Below are positions 51,708 to 59,980 of a DNA stretch of 64,000 nucleotides, one piece after another. The DNA comes from Skermanella sp. TT6. Lineage in GTDB: Bacteria; Pseudomonadota; Alphaproteobacteria; Azospirillales; Azospirillaceae. The notes under the pieces were generated by a model that saw only the letters and a list, made by a program, of their open reading frames with translations, had not been told where the DNA came from and searched no databases. The DNA lies in NCBI RefSeq assembly GCF_016653635.2, contig NZ_CP067421.1, forward strand, positions 496,001-560,000. Reading direction: 5' to 3'. The translations under genes and the position numbers were made by a program. How positions within the stretch are numbered: position 1 is the first letter of the stretch; each line of letters opens with the position of its first letter.

Positions 51708-52981
51708 GGGGCACCCTGCTGGCTGGCGAGACGGCGGCCGATCGCGTCGTAGATGGCCAGCGAACGGGGTGTCACCGTGCTGCCCCGAGGAGGCTCGGGC
51801 CTGGTCTCCTCCCGGGCCGTCCTGCTGTTGGCCGGCGGCGGCTGGGTACGGTGGCCGGGAGCGATCCGGCGCTGGCCGCGGCCTTCCTGTGCCGGATGGG
51901 AGGCGATGAGCATGCCGTCCTCCAGGATGTTGACCGCGCCGGCGGTAATCTGCACCTCGACGGTCCGCCGGCGGGTGCTGTCGGGCACGGAGTAGAGATT
52001 GCCGGCAACGGAGACCATGCCGTCGCGGGTGATGCGGCGCTCGAGTGCCAGCACGGTGTTGAAGGGACCGGCCGGGAGGGCCTTGAGGTGATCGCGCTCC
52101 TCGGCGAAATGCTCGACGACGACACGCTGGGTGGTGGCGTGCAGGCGAACGTTGGCGACCTGGTCCAGCCACTGGACGAACTGGGCATTCAAGTCGTCCA
52201 GATTGCGGAAGGTGCGGGCGAGGAAGAAGTCCTCCCGGACATAGCGGAAGGGCCGCTCCACCTTGCCCTTGGTCTGCGCCCGGTAGGGCCTGCAGGCCTT
52301 CGGCAGGAAACCGTAGCAGGCGGCCAGATCGAGGAGCTTGGCATTGTAGGCGATCCCCTTGGCCGGCTGGTCGGGGTCCTCGACGTCACCGAGCACGGCG
52401 GTCTTCATGCGGTCATACAGGATCTGCTCGGGCACGCCGCCGAACGCCTCGAAGGCGGCGATGTGGCACCGGAGCACGGTCGGCAGATCCTGGCGGGCGA
52501 CGAAGCGGGCCCACATCATGCGGCTGTGGCCGAGCACGATCGAGAACAGCCAGACGATCCGCTCGACGTCGGGCTGGTCGGTGAACACGGTCTTGAAGAA
52601 GGCGAAATCGACCTGGGCCTGCTTGCCGGGCGGTGTCTCGAACCGGCGCTCGAACTGTGTCTCGGGCCTGGGCCGGACGGTGCGCAGGAAATCCTTCAGC
52701 ACGGTATAGCCGCCCTGGTAGCCGAGCGCGCGGATATCCCGGAGCAGACGTCGGCCGCTGAGTTCCGGGAAGGCCTGGAGGCGCTCCCGCAGGTAGGGTT
52801 CAAAGGGGCCGACAAGGGTCTGCCGCGGGGGCCGCGGCGTGTAGGCGGGCGGCTCCAGCCCATTGGCGATGTACTTGCGGATGGTCTTGCGATCCAGGCC
52901 GGTCCGGCGCGCGATTGCCGACACGCTCAACCCCTGGCGGGCGAGATCGAGAATCATGACGAGTTCCCCAAGTGTGACCAC
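51704..52981 (-). CDS. istA: IS21 transposase IstA
   Basis: A 425-residue DDE transposase with a GTG start behind a GAGGGAGGG site. The helix-turn-helix is MILDLARQGLSVSAIARRTG then LDRKTIRKYIANG. The catalytic core has KQAQVDFAFFKT (Asp), YDRMKTAVLGD (Asp) and GKVERPFRYVREDFF (Glu). The C-terminal beta domain includes VAGNLYSVPDSTRRRTVEVQ. It is complete and so is probably active together with IstB. Confidence 0.95.
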   Translation of the reverse strand: MVTLGELVMILDLARQGLSVSAIARRTGLDRKTIRKYIANGLEPPAYTPRPPRQTLVGPFEPYLRERLQAFPELSGRRLLRDIRALGYQGGYTVLKDFLRTVRPRPETQFERRFETPPGKQAQVDFAFFKTVFTDQPDVERIVWLFSIVLGHSRMMWARFVARQDLPTVLRCHIAAFEAFGGVPEQILYDRMKTAVLGDVEDPDQPAKGIAYNAKLLDLAACYGFLPKACRPYRAQTKGKVERPFRYVREDFFLARTFRNLDDLNAQFVQWLDQVANVRLHATTQRVVVEHFAEERDHLKALPAGPFNTVLALERRITRDGMVSVAGNLYSVPDSTRRRTVEVQITAGAVNILEDGMLIASHPAQEGRGQRRIAPGHRTQPPPANSRTAREETRPEPPRGSTVTPRSLAIYDAIGRRLASQQGAP

Positions 52982-53182
52982 CCACGCCCTCCCTCAATCG
53001 ACTGAGGGGATTATGGGCCAAGGGCGGCTACACGGTTCCGAGGCGCCTGCTCCGGAGCCGTGCCGTTGCGTCAGCCTGGGGAAAGTTCATCCGCCCGATC
53101 TGAGGAGTATTCACCCGGCACTTACAGGTGAGGATAACCATATGAGGGGAAACGCTTTTCCCCCGAGAGTGCCGTCTTCTCC

Positions 53183-54787
53183 GTGTCCAGTTCGTTGCTG
53201 TCCCTGCTGCCCGCCGGTCTCGCGGTTGAGCGGGTCGTCGTCCGCCCTGATCGTGTTGTCGTCGCCGTTCGTGCTCGCGCCGCCACGGCGTCCTGTCCCT
53301 TGTGCCGGCGCCACTCGCGTCGCGTCCACAGCCGCTACATCCGGCATCTTGGGGATCTCCCCTGGCAGGGGAGGATCGGCCATCTCGAGCTTCAGGTCCG
53401 TCGCTTTCGCTGCTCCGCCCCAAGATGCCCGCGCCGGATCTTCGCCGAGCGCCTGCCGGAGGTGGCCCTGCCGAGGGTTCGGCGGACCGTCCGCCTCGCC
53501 GAGGCGCAACGCCGCATCGCCCTACATGCCGGAGGCGAGTCGGGCGCCCGCCTAGCGGACCGCCTCGCCATGCCGGTCAGCGGCGACACCCTGCTGCGCC
53601 TGATCCGGGCGGCTCCCCTCCCGGTGGCACCGACCCCGCGCGTCGTCGGCATCGATGATTGGGCTTGGCGGCGTGGCCGGCGCTACGGCACCCTCATCGT
53701 CGATCTGGAGCGCAGCCGCCCCATCGACCTGCTGCCCGATCGCGACGGAGAAACAGTTGCCGCCTGGCTGAAGGCACACCCCGGCGTGGAGATCGTTGCC
53801 CGAGACCGGGCCGGTGCCTATGCCGACGGCGCCCGGACCGGAGCTCCGGACGCGGTCCAGGTGGCTGACCGTTGGCATCTTCTGCGCAATCTCGGCGACG
53901 CCCTGGCCGGCGTTCTCGACCGGCATCACCGGGCCATCCGCACTGCGACCAAGGCAGCCACGGCGGTGACGACGGTTCCGGTTCCCAACGCTCCGCCGGA
54001 GCCCCGGCCTCTGCCCCGCAGCCAGCAGCGCACGCTGGACAAGCGGGCGGCGCGGCAGGCCCGTTTCGAGGAAGTCGCAGCACTGCACGCCCGCGGCTGG
54101 TCGCAGAGTGCTATCTCCCGCAGCACTGGCCTGGACCGCGCCACGATCCGGACATGGTTGCGGGCGGGCCGGCCTCCGTCGTGGAGCAAACCGGCTTATG
54201 GGAGCACAATCGACCGCCATGCCGAGTACCTGCGGCAACGCTGGGCCGAGGGCTGCACCAACACCGCCCGGCTGTGGCGGGAAATCCGCGACCGGGGCTA
54301 TTCGGGCCGACCCAAGACCGTGCAGGAATGGGTTCGGCGCCGGCTGCGGGGCACCGGTGCCGGGCCTGCCGACCTGGAGTCGTCTACGACCGCCTGGAAG
54401 GCGCCCTCCGGCCGGCGCGCGGCGTGGCTGGTGGTGGCCGATGCCAACGAGATCGACGAGACCGCAGGGAAGTTCGTCGAGGCCCTGCTCGCCGGATCGC
54501 CGGACTTGGCCGTGGTGATCGCGCTGGCGCGGGAGTTTCGCGCGATGGTCCGAGAGAGGCGGGCCGACGGATTGGATCCGTGGCTCGCGGCAGCGCAGGG
54601 AACGGCGCTGACCGGGTTTGCCGGCGGCTTGAAACGGGACTTGGCGGCGGTCCGGGCCGGGTTGTCGCTGTCGTGGAGCAGCGGCCCGGTGGAAGGTCAG
54701 GTCAGTCGACTCAAGACGATCAAGCGTACCATGTGCGGGCGGGCCGGCTTCGACCTGCTGCGCTATCGGGTTCTGGAGGCCGCATGA
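53183..54787 (+). CDS. ISL3-family transposase
   Basis: A 534-residue transposase with a GTG start. The zinc-finger region CPLCRRHSRRVHSRYIRHLG and CSAPRCPRRIFAERLP precedes the DDE core VVGIDDWAWRRGRRYGTLIV (first Asp), IVARDRAGAYADGAR (second Asp) and VEGQVSRLKTIKRTMCGRAG (Glu). A helix-turn-helix stretch (RGWSQSAISRSTGLDRATIR) lies in the middle. The gene is complete. The termini around it are IS21-like, which is not expected for ISL3 elements. Confidence 0.93.
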   Translation: MSSSLLSLLPAGLAVERVVVRPDRVVVAVRARAATASCPLCRRHSRRVHSRYIRHLGDLPWQGRIGHLELQVRRFRCSAPRCPRRIFAERLPEVALPRVRRTVRLAEAQRRIALHAGGESGARLADRLAMPVSGDTLLRLIRAAPLPVAPTPRVVGIDDWAWRRGRRYGTLIVDLERSRPIDLLPDRDGETVAAWLKAHPGVEIVARDRAGAYADGARTGAPDAVQVADRWHLLRNLGDALAGVLDRHHRAIRTATKAATAVTTVPVPNAPPEPRPLPRSQQRTLDKRAARQARFEEVAALHARGWSQSAISRSTGLDRATIRTWLRAGRPPSWSKPAYGSTIDRHAEYLRQRWAEGCTNTARLWREIRDRGYSGRPKTVQEWVRRRLRGTGAGPADLESSTTAWKAPSGRRAAWLVVADANEIDETAGKFVEALLAGSPDLAVVIALAREFRAMVRERRADGLDPWLAAAQGTALTGFAGGLKRDLAAVRAGLSLSWSSGPVEGQVSRLKTIKRTMCGRAGFDLLRYRVLEAA

Positions 54788-55533
54788 CATCGGAGAAAAT
54801 ATGACGTGGAAATGCACTTGCCGCTTGTGCACCGGGAATGCGGATGGACCAGTATTCACCCGGCACTTACACTGATCCGCGGCATCGTGTTCACCCACGA
54901 GGCGGTGCGGGATTGGGAAGCCAGGCTGGCGCCGCTGCTCGCCGAAGGCCTGCGCCAGCGCCGAGCCGGCAAAGCCGGCCGCTGCTGGTACGTCGACGAG
55001 ACGTATCTCAAAATCGCCGGCGAATGGTGCTATCTCTACCGGGCGATCGACCGCGACGGCAATCTGGTCGACGTCTATCTCAGCGAAACCCGCGACATGG
55101 CCGCGGCCAAGGCCTTCTTCCGCTCGGCCAAGGCGGTCACCCGGGTCGAGCCCCAGCAGGTCACCACCGACGGCCATACCAGCTACCCCAAGGCCATCGC
55201 CGGCGAACTCGGCACGGACGTCGACCACCGCACCAGCCAGTACAAAAACAACGTGATCGAACAGAATCACCGGGGCATAAAAGGACGCTACCGGCCCATG
55301 CGCGGCTTCAAGATTTTCAAGGCAGCTCATCGCTTCTGTCGCGCCTTTGATGAAGTCCGCAACTTCCTCCGCCCGACCAGCTACATCAACCAGAATGTCT
55401 CGCTTGCCCGTCAGCGGGTCCTCCACGTCGAACGCGTGGCCGCGCTACGGGACCTCATCTCCGTCGCTTGATACAGCTTCTGGTAGCTAGAGACCTGTCA
55501 GATGCGCAACTCGCCCCGAAAGCTGACAGAACC

Positions 55534-55984
55534 GGCTGGCCCAGTCGATGATCGCGACCAGGTACAGAAAGCCGCGGCCGATCGGGATGTAGGTGATGTC
55601 GGCCGCCCACACCTGATTGGGACGGTCGATCGTCAGCCCACGCAGCAGGTAAAGAAACACCTTGTGGCCCGTCGCCGGTTTCGACGTCCTCGGCTTCGGC
55701 CCGAGGGCAGCGATGCCCATCAGCCGCATCAGGCGCTGCACGCGCTTGCGGTTGACCACCGTGCCCTCGGCTCGCAGCATCGCCGTCAGCCGCCGCGAGC
55801 CGAGAAATGGCCAAGCCGTGAACAGCTCGTCGATGCGCCGCATCAGCGCCGGATCATTGTCGTTGGCCGGACACGGCGCGCGGTAAACGCTCGAGCGCAC
55901 AACGCCGAGCAGCGTGCATTGCCGTCGTACCGACAGTCGGACGTGATCGCGATCGAGCAGGGCTCGGCGGTCCGGGGCGCTCAT
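55534..55984 (-). pseudogene. IS3-family OrfB transposase, truncated
   Basis: The frame starts LDRDHVRLSVRRQCTLLGVV and runs through VNRKRVQRLMRLMGIAALGP, HKVFLYLLRGLTIDRPNQVW and AADITYIPIGRGFLYLVAII (first catalytic Asp), and is cut at WASRF by the IS6 element. The remaining two acidic residues are lost. It overlaps orfA by four bases, the usual IS3 arrangement where frameshifting makes the fusion transposase. Confidence 0.88.
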
Positions 55985-56271
55985 CGTCCGGACCTCCGTC
56001 CTAAAAAATCCCGCTCGACGGTAAGCTGGCCGATTTTGGCGTGCAGCTTCTCGATCTCACGCTCGTGGGCTGCGTCGGCGTCGCGGCCGGCATTTGGATC
56101 GAAGGCCCGCGTCGCGTTGTCCTGAAGCTGCTTCTTCCAGGCGTAAATCTGGTTCGGGTGAACCTCGTAGCGCTGGGCCAGGTCGGCCACCGTCGCTTCC
56201 TCGCGTAGCGCCTCCAAGGCGATCTTCGCCTTCAGCGCCGCATCGATCTTCCGTCTCGTTCGCTTCGTCAT
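55981..56271 (-). CDS. IS3-family OrfA
   Basis: A 96-residue helix-turn-helix protein: [52 protein letters not shown] and a leucine-zipper-like end ([20 protein letters not shown]). The gene is intact, but its partner is broken, so the element cannot move by itself. Confidence 0.9.
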   Translation of the reverse strand: MTKRTRRKIDAALKAKIALEALREEATVADLAQRYEVHPNQIYAWKKQLQDNATRAFDPNAGRDADAAHEREIEKLHAKIGQLTVERDFLGRRSGR

Positions 56272-56464
56272 CGTCCGCTCCGTCTATCATGACGGAACGG
56301 CCTCCGCACCAATCAACAGCTTGGTCCTGTTTTCGGGGTCCAGTTCAGTCAAGGTGGTTCCCCACGCGGCCGCGCTGTCCTAATTGAGGACGGCGGCGCG
56401 GACGGTGACCGATGGCATCCGCAGCCATTGGGCGAGTGGGATATTGGACAATGTGGTGGACCGA

Positions 56465-57811
56465 TCAACTAGATACTGATGAGAACGTGATGGCGGGCTT
56501 ATCGCGATCGGAAATTCCAGAGCTGGAGGGAGCATGCGCCAGCCGCGTCTGTAATCCCAGCAGCAAGGCCCAGAGGAACCAGAGGTCCAAGGTCACGTAT
56601 TTGAAACCGGAAATACAGCAACTCGCCAATGAGACGAGGAAAGCTATTTCCGCCGCGACGGCATGTACCCTTTCCTGTTCGTATTCGCTTGAGGATTGGG
56701 AGCGAGCCAGCAGGCTTCCCAACAAGGCCATCACGATCGCCATGAGCATGAGCAGCGCCCCGGCGATGCCAAGGTTGGCCAAGACGATCGTGACCATGCT
56801 GTAGGAGGTGCTGAATCCCCAACCCCAGCCAAACCAAGGCCGCTCGGCGAACTGCTCGAAGCCTTCGATCACGGTGCTCCATCGATGGGTGAATGATCCG
56901 CTGGCGGTCTTGTTGACCGTCATCGCCGCGACCCCCTGCTGGAATTCCGGGAGCATGGCCAGCATGATGACAAAGGCGGCGAGAGTTAGCAGACCCACCA
57001 CAAGGACAGGTATGGGTTTCCGGGTGAACAGCAGGACGCCGAACACCGCCAATCCGAAATATCCGGTTGTCGAGGTCGAGGCGAGGATCGTCAGGCCGCT
57101 GAGTAACGCCGCCGCGATCTGCAGGCGTGATGCCGAAGCACCGCGCAATGTGACCACGGTCGCGCTGAACGCGAAGATACCGAGCAGCGAGAATGCCATG
57201 AAGGAGGGTTCGACCGCGACCGACGCAATGCGGATGACATTCAGCGACCGCTGGTCGAACATATCGGCATAATCACTGATGCTGTTATTGAATACGTCCG
57301 CTGGATAAGGAATCCCCGAATAAAAACATACAGCTTGGACCATACCCCAAAATGAGACAAAAACACCGGACCACAGCAACGCTTTAATTGACATCAAAAA
57401 ATACTTATCGGAATGAATCAGGATCGAGACAAGCACGGCCGTTCCTATGCCGAACAACAGAAAGGCCGACTGGGTGATCTGGAAAAGAGACAGGCCACCC
57501 AGCAAGCCACCGGCACCCAGGTCGACGATGACATATGCGGCCAAAGCGACTAGGGCCAGTATTCCGGTCAGGTGGTTGCCGGACAGTCTGATCGGCATTA
57601 GGAATTGGCCGCGGACCGCCTGGATCCCGCAGAACACGATCAGCAGGAAGACCGCCGGAGACAAACCATAGCTGACCGCGGAGATGTTGATCACCGATGT
57701 CGCCGAGAAGGGTACGAAGAAGAGCGCGAGCGGCAGGATAGCGTTCGGCCGTGTCAACGCCAGGAACGACGCGACGAGAATGACGACCCAGCCCGTGATC
57801 GTGACGGACAA
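56465..57811 (-). CDS. Wzy-type polysaccharide polymerase (copy 2)
   Basis: A 448-residue inner-membrane protein with about eleven membrane segments, including GWVVILVASFLALT, AILPLALFFVPFSATSV, LTGILALVALAAYVIV and IPVLVVGLLTLAAFVIMLAM. A large loop near the C-terminus contains RWSTVIEGFEQFAERPWFGW, a pattern typical of O-antigen polymerase/ligase proteins. It is the last gene of the operon that begins at 62899 and differs clearly from the first polymerase at 28832. The IS3 fragment begins about 117 bases beyond its stop. Confidence 0.85.
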   Translation of the reverse strand: MSVTITGWVVILVASFLALTRPNAILPLALFFVPFSATSVINISAVSYGLSPAVFLLIVFCGIQAVRGQFLMPIRLSGNHLTGILALVALAAYVIVDLGAGGLLGGLSLFQITQSAFLLFGIGTAVLVSILIHSDKYFLMSIKALLWSGVFVSFWGMVQAVCFYSGIPYPADVFNNSISDYADMFDQRSLNVIRIASVAVEPSFMAFSLLGIFAFSATVVTLRGASASRLQIAAALLSGLTILASTSTTGYFGLAVFGVLLFTRKPIPVLVVGLLTLAAFVIMLAMLPEFQQGVAAMTVNKTASGSFTHRWSTVIEGFEQFAERPWFGWGWGFSTSYSMVTIVLANLGIAGALLMLMAIVMALLGSLLARSQSSSEYEQERVHAVAAEIAFLVSLASCCISGFKYVTLDLWFLWALLLGLQTRLAHAPSSSGISDRDKPAITFSSVSS

Positions 57812-57823
57812 TCCACACCCCCT

Positions 57824-58894
57824 TCATCCGCTTTCGTCCATGCGACCTGATTTGACGCTGTGCTCCATGAAGCCGCGGCGTCGAACGTTCCGAGCCATGG
57901 CTTTCGCGAATACGTCACGGTAGCGCGCCGCCAAGTACGGCCAAGCGAATCGCTCCGAGAAGCGGCTTGCCACGCTCGCCTGCCGTGCCAGCCGGTCTCC
58001 CTCCCTCAGACTCATAATGGCGTCGACCGCGTCGGCCGGCGTGGCGGCGGCCACTAGATGATCGGTGACTTCGGGACGGGTGTCCACGCCGACGCGGGCC
58101 ACGAGTGGGACGCCATTGGCGGCGGCCGCCAACAAGGAGCCGCGTCTTTCATGGACGCCGGATGGTACTGGAAAATACGCGACATGCGAGGTCCGCAGCA
58201 ATCGACCGACCTCTTCCGCCGGCTGATTAAGCTTCCACTCGATGTGTTCCGCACCGGGCATGGACATGATCGTGTCGGCGTAACCAGCGATATGCGGAAC
58301 TATGGCCCCTACGACGACGATCCTCCAATCCAGGCCCGCCTGCCGGACGAGCCGCGCGAAGGTGAGCATTTCCTCGATGCCCTTGCCCGGCCGCAACATT
58401 CCAAAATGGATGATGGTGAACTGGTCACCAGGACACCAGATGCCGCCACCTATGTTGCTGCCGATCGGGATGGTCGTGACTTGGTGCGCTTTCCAAGGAT
58501 GCAGGCGGCGGAACGCCTCGGCTTCATGGTCAGCGGTCAGGACGATCCGCGACGCCAGCGAGAAAGCGGACATCGAGAGACGCCGCAATCGCTGCTGACC
58601 AATATAATCATGCAATGTGACCACGGTGGGAAGGCGTTTCGGCAAGCCGATCAACAGATGGGGAAATAGGCCGGCGCGGAACCCATGGGTGGGGTACTGC
58701 ATGTGAATGACATCCGGCTCTTGGCTCTTGATGGCCCGCAGCACCTCCGCGACGTCCGTCAGGCGCCACTGCGGCCGATGTATGACGCCAACCTCAACTC
58801 CCTCGTGCTCAAGCGCCACCTTGAGCATGCCCATGCAATCCCCAACGCCGCAGACATCCGGTGGAAAGGACCCCGCGACCATGCATATGCGCAT
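57824..58894 (-). CDS. Glycosyltransferase family 4 type enzyme
   Basis: A 356-residue protein with ATG 58894 behind GAGGATTGAA. The N-terminus MVAGSFPPDVCGVGDCMGML is typical of GT4. The donor half has FTIIHFGMLRPGKGIEEMLT, WRIVVVGAIVPHIAGY and ERRGSLLAAAANGVPLVARV. It is a close relative of the next gene upstream (58896-59975), with shared pieces such as DVIHMQYPTHGFRAGLFPHL against VVSMQYPTDAFRYGLAPHLL. The pair probably arose by duplication, with diverged donor or acceptor. Its start codon follows the previous stop by one base. Confidence 0.9.
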   Translation of the reverse strand: MRICMVAGSFPPDVCGVGDCMGMLKVALEHEGVEVGVIHRPQWRLTDVAEVLRAIKSQEPDVIHMQYPTHGFRAGLFPHLLIGLPKRLPTVVTLHDYIGQQRLRRLSMSAFSLASRIVLTADHEAEAFRRLHPWKAHQVTTIPIGSNIGGGIWCPGDQFTIIHFGMLRPGKGIEEMLTFARLVRQAGLDWRIVVVGAIVPHIAGYADTIMSMPGAEHIEWKLNQPAEEVGRLLRTSHVAYFPVPSGVHERRGSLLAAAANGVPLVARVGVDTRPEVTDHLVAAATPADAVDAIMSLREGDRLARQASVASRFSERFAWPYLAARYRDVFAKAMARNVRRRGFMEHSVKSGRMDESG

Positions 58895-58895
58895 T

Positions 58896-59975
58896 TCAAT
58901 CCTCACCTTCAGCGATTCCAATGTCGCGGCCCATGTGCCGCTGGCGGACGCGGCCGCCACGTCCCCGTAGAACCGACTCGAACACGGACGCATACGATTT
59001 GCCGATCGTGTCCCATGAGGTCATGCCGGCGATGAGGGAGGATTTTTCGTGCGCGTCGAGGAGACGCGCCGGATCCGAGAGCAACTCGGCGAGCTTGGCC
59101 GCCGCGTCGGCGGCCGTCTCCACCGCGATGACCGAGTTGGCCATCGCCTCGGGGGTTTCGCTGGACACGGTGGTGAGGATCGGCGCACCGCAACCCGCCG
59201 CGGCGAGGAGGCTGGTCCGCCGGAAGGTGGCGCCGTCCGGAAACGGCAGCAGCACCGCCGTGGACTGGGCCAACCGCTCCGCCACTTCTCCCGTCCCGAT
59301 GTTTAGGGTGAATTGGATGTTGGATGCCCCGGAACGCTGGATCAGCGTATCGAGATAGTCTCGATGGCGGGCGACCGACGACCCAACAACCTGGAAGATC
59401 CAATCGTGGCCCAGTCGCTGGCTGATGGCGGCGCACTCCAAGAACATCTCGAGCCCCTTGCCAGGGCGTATCTGACCGAAGTGGGAAATGATCGGCGGCG
59501 TGGAAGGCCGCCAGGGCAAGGGCGGGATTGTGGCGCCGATCGGAATCACGTGGCAGCGGCGAGCCAGCCACGGATACCACTGGCAGATCATCTTTCGTTC
59601 ATACTCGGTCGTCATCACGACGGCGTCGGCCCGAGCGGTCAGAGCGCTGATCGACAGCCGTCGCAAAGGATGAGCCGCGGAAAACTCGTGAATGGTGACC
59701 ACAAGTGGCCACCGTCCAATCAACGCGAGCAGATGGGGCGCCAAGCCATAGCGGAAAGCATCGGTTGGATACTGCATCGAGACGACGTCGGTAGCGTCAT
59801 TCCCTAATATCCGGTACAAACCCGGCGCGCCACTGGCCCGCCAATCATTCCAATTTGGCCATGTCACCGAGTGACCATCAGCATTCAGTTGGCTGGTGAG
59901 CCTCGTTGCGAAGTCTTCCGTACCGCTGAAAAGAGGTTCCACGGTGCCGCAGAGCATGCTGATCTTGATGAACAT
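58896..59975 (-). CDS. Glycosyltransferase family 4 type enzyme (paralogue of the next gene)
   Basis: A 359-residue protein with start at 59975 (MFIKISMLCGTVEPLFSG). Shared GT4 elements are VVSMQYPTDAFRYGLAPHLL, LVVTIHEFSAAHPLRRLSIS, IISHFGQIRPGKGLEMFLEC and RRTSLLAAAGCGAPILTTVS. It lies five bases downstream of the GH16 gene and ends one base before its paralogue begins. It adds a sugar to the repeat unit, probably from a different donor than its neighbour. Confidence 0.9.
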   Translation of the reverse strand: MFIKISMLCGTVEPLFSGTEDFATRLTSQLNADGHSVTWPNWNDWRASGAPGLYRILGNDATDVVSMQYPTDAFRYGLAPHLLALIGRWPLVVTIHEFSAAHPLRRLSISALTARADAVVMTTEYERKMICQWYPWLARRCHVIPIGATIPPLPWRPSTPPIISHFGQIRPGKGLEMFLECAAISQRLGHDWIFQVVGSSVARHRDYLDTLIQRSGASNIQFTLNIGTGEVAERLAQSTAVLLPFPDGATFRRTSLLAAAGCGAPILTTVSSETPEAMANSVIAVETAADAAAKLAELLSDPARLLDAHEKSSLIAGMTSWDTIGKSYASVFESVLRGRGGRVRQRHMGRDIGIAEGED

Positions 59976-59980
59976 ACGAT

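Larger units (their letters stand above)
50765..53126 (-). mobile_element. IS21-family element nested in the outer element
   Basis: This 2362-bp element has the ends TGTAAAGGGCGGATGAAGC (50765) and, reversed, TGTAAGTGCCGGGTGAATAC (ending 53126). The 5-bp duplication GGTGA flanks it exactly (50760-50764 and 53127-53131). It holds istA and istB on the minus strand. Second, internal terminal-repeat copies (ATCGGGCGG) lie just inside each end, as in other IS21 elements. Confidence 0.93.
50699..54871 (+). mobile_element. Element with IS21-like termini that carries an ISL3-type transposase gene
   Basis: It is flanked by the 5-bp target duplication CTGAT (50694-50698 and 54872-54876). The left end is TGTAAAGGGCGGATGAAGC and the right end, reversed, is TGTAAGTGCCGGGTGAATAC. 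Inside these, a 23-base inverted repeat beginning GGTCCATCCGCATTCCCG occurs near both ends (from 50720 and, reversed, up to about 54850). Without the nested IS21 it would be about 1.8 kb and contain only the ISL3-family transposase gene. Confidence 0.85.
50475..55471 (+). pseudogene. IS6 transposase split into two parts by insertion
   Basis: Part one is 50475-50698 (MNCPHCHSS to AEMFLI, the zinc ribbon and first helices). Part two is about 54872-55471 (RGIVFTHEAVRDWEARLAPL to LRDLISVA, the whole DDE core). The break lies inside the Leu-Ile of MFLIRGIV. The CTGAT at the junction is present on both sides of the insert, so exact excision would restore the reading frame. Confidence 0.9.
50389..55533 (+). 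mobile_element. IS6-family element, second copy, split by nested insertions
   Basis: The left end GGTTCTGTCAGATCTCGGGG is at 50389 and the right end, reversed, is GGTTCTGTCAGCTTTCGGGG (ending 55533). The element is opposite in orientation to the copy at 46604. It is interrupted after base 50698 by the 50699-54871 element; the sequence TTCCTGAT...CCGCGG of the intact copy resumes at 54872. Without the insert it would match the intact copy. Confidence 0.9.
55534..56347 (-). mobile_element. IS3-family element, 5' part
   Basis: The left end, read on the minus strand, is TGAACTGGACCCCGAAAACA beginning at 56347, which fits IS3-family termini. The element holds orfA and the first part of orfB and is cut at 55534 by the IS6 right end. 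Confidence 0.85.

Noticed and set aside
53552-55426. A 624-residue minus-strand frame opposite the ISL3 and IS6 transposases
   Set aside because: It crosses the border between two mobile elements and is antisense to clear transposase sequences.
46596-55541. Proof of IS6-driven inversion by matching 8-bp duplications
   Set aside because: None of the four flanking 8-mers (GCGTGAAA, GCATGCGG, GCTCGGGC, GGCTGGCC) match directly or in reverse, so the mechanism stays open.
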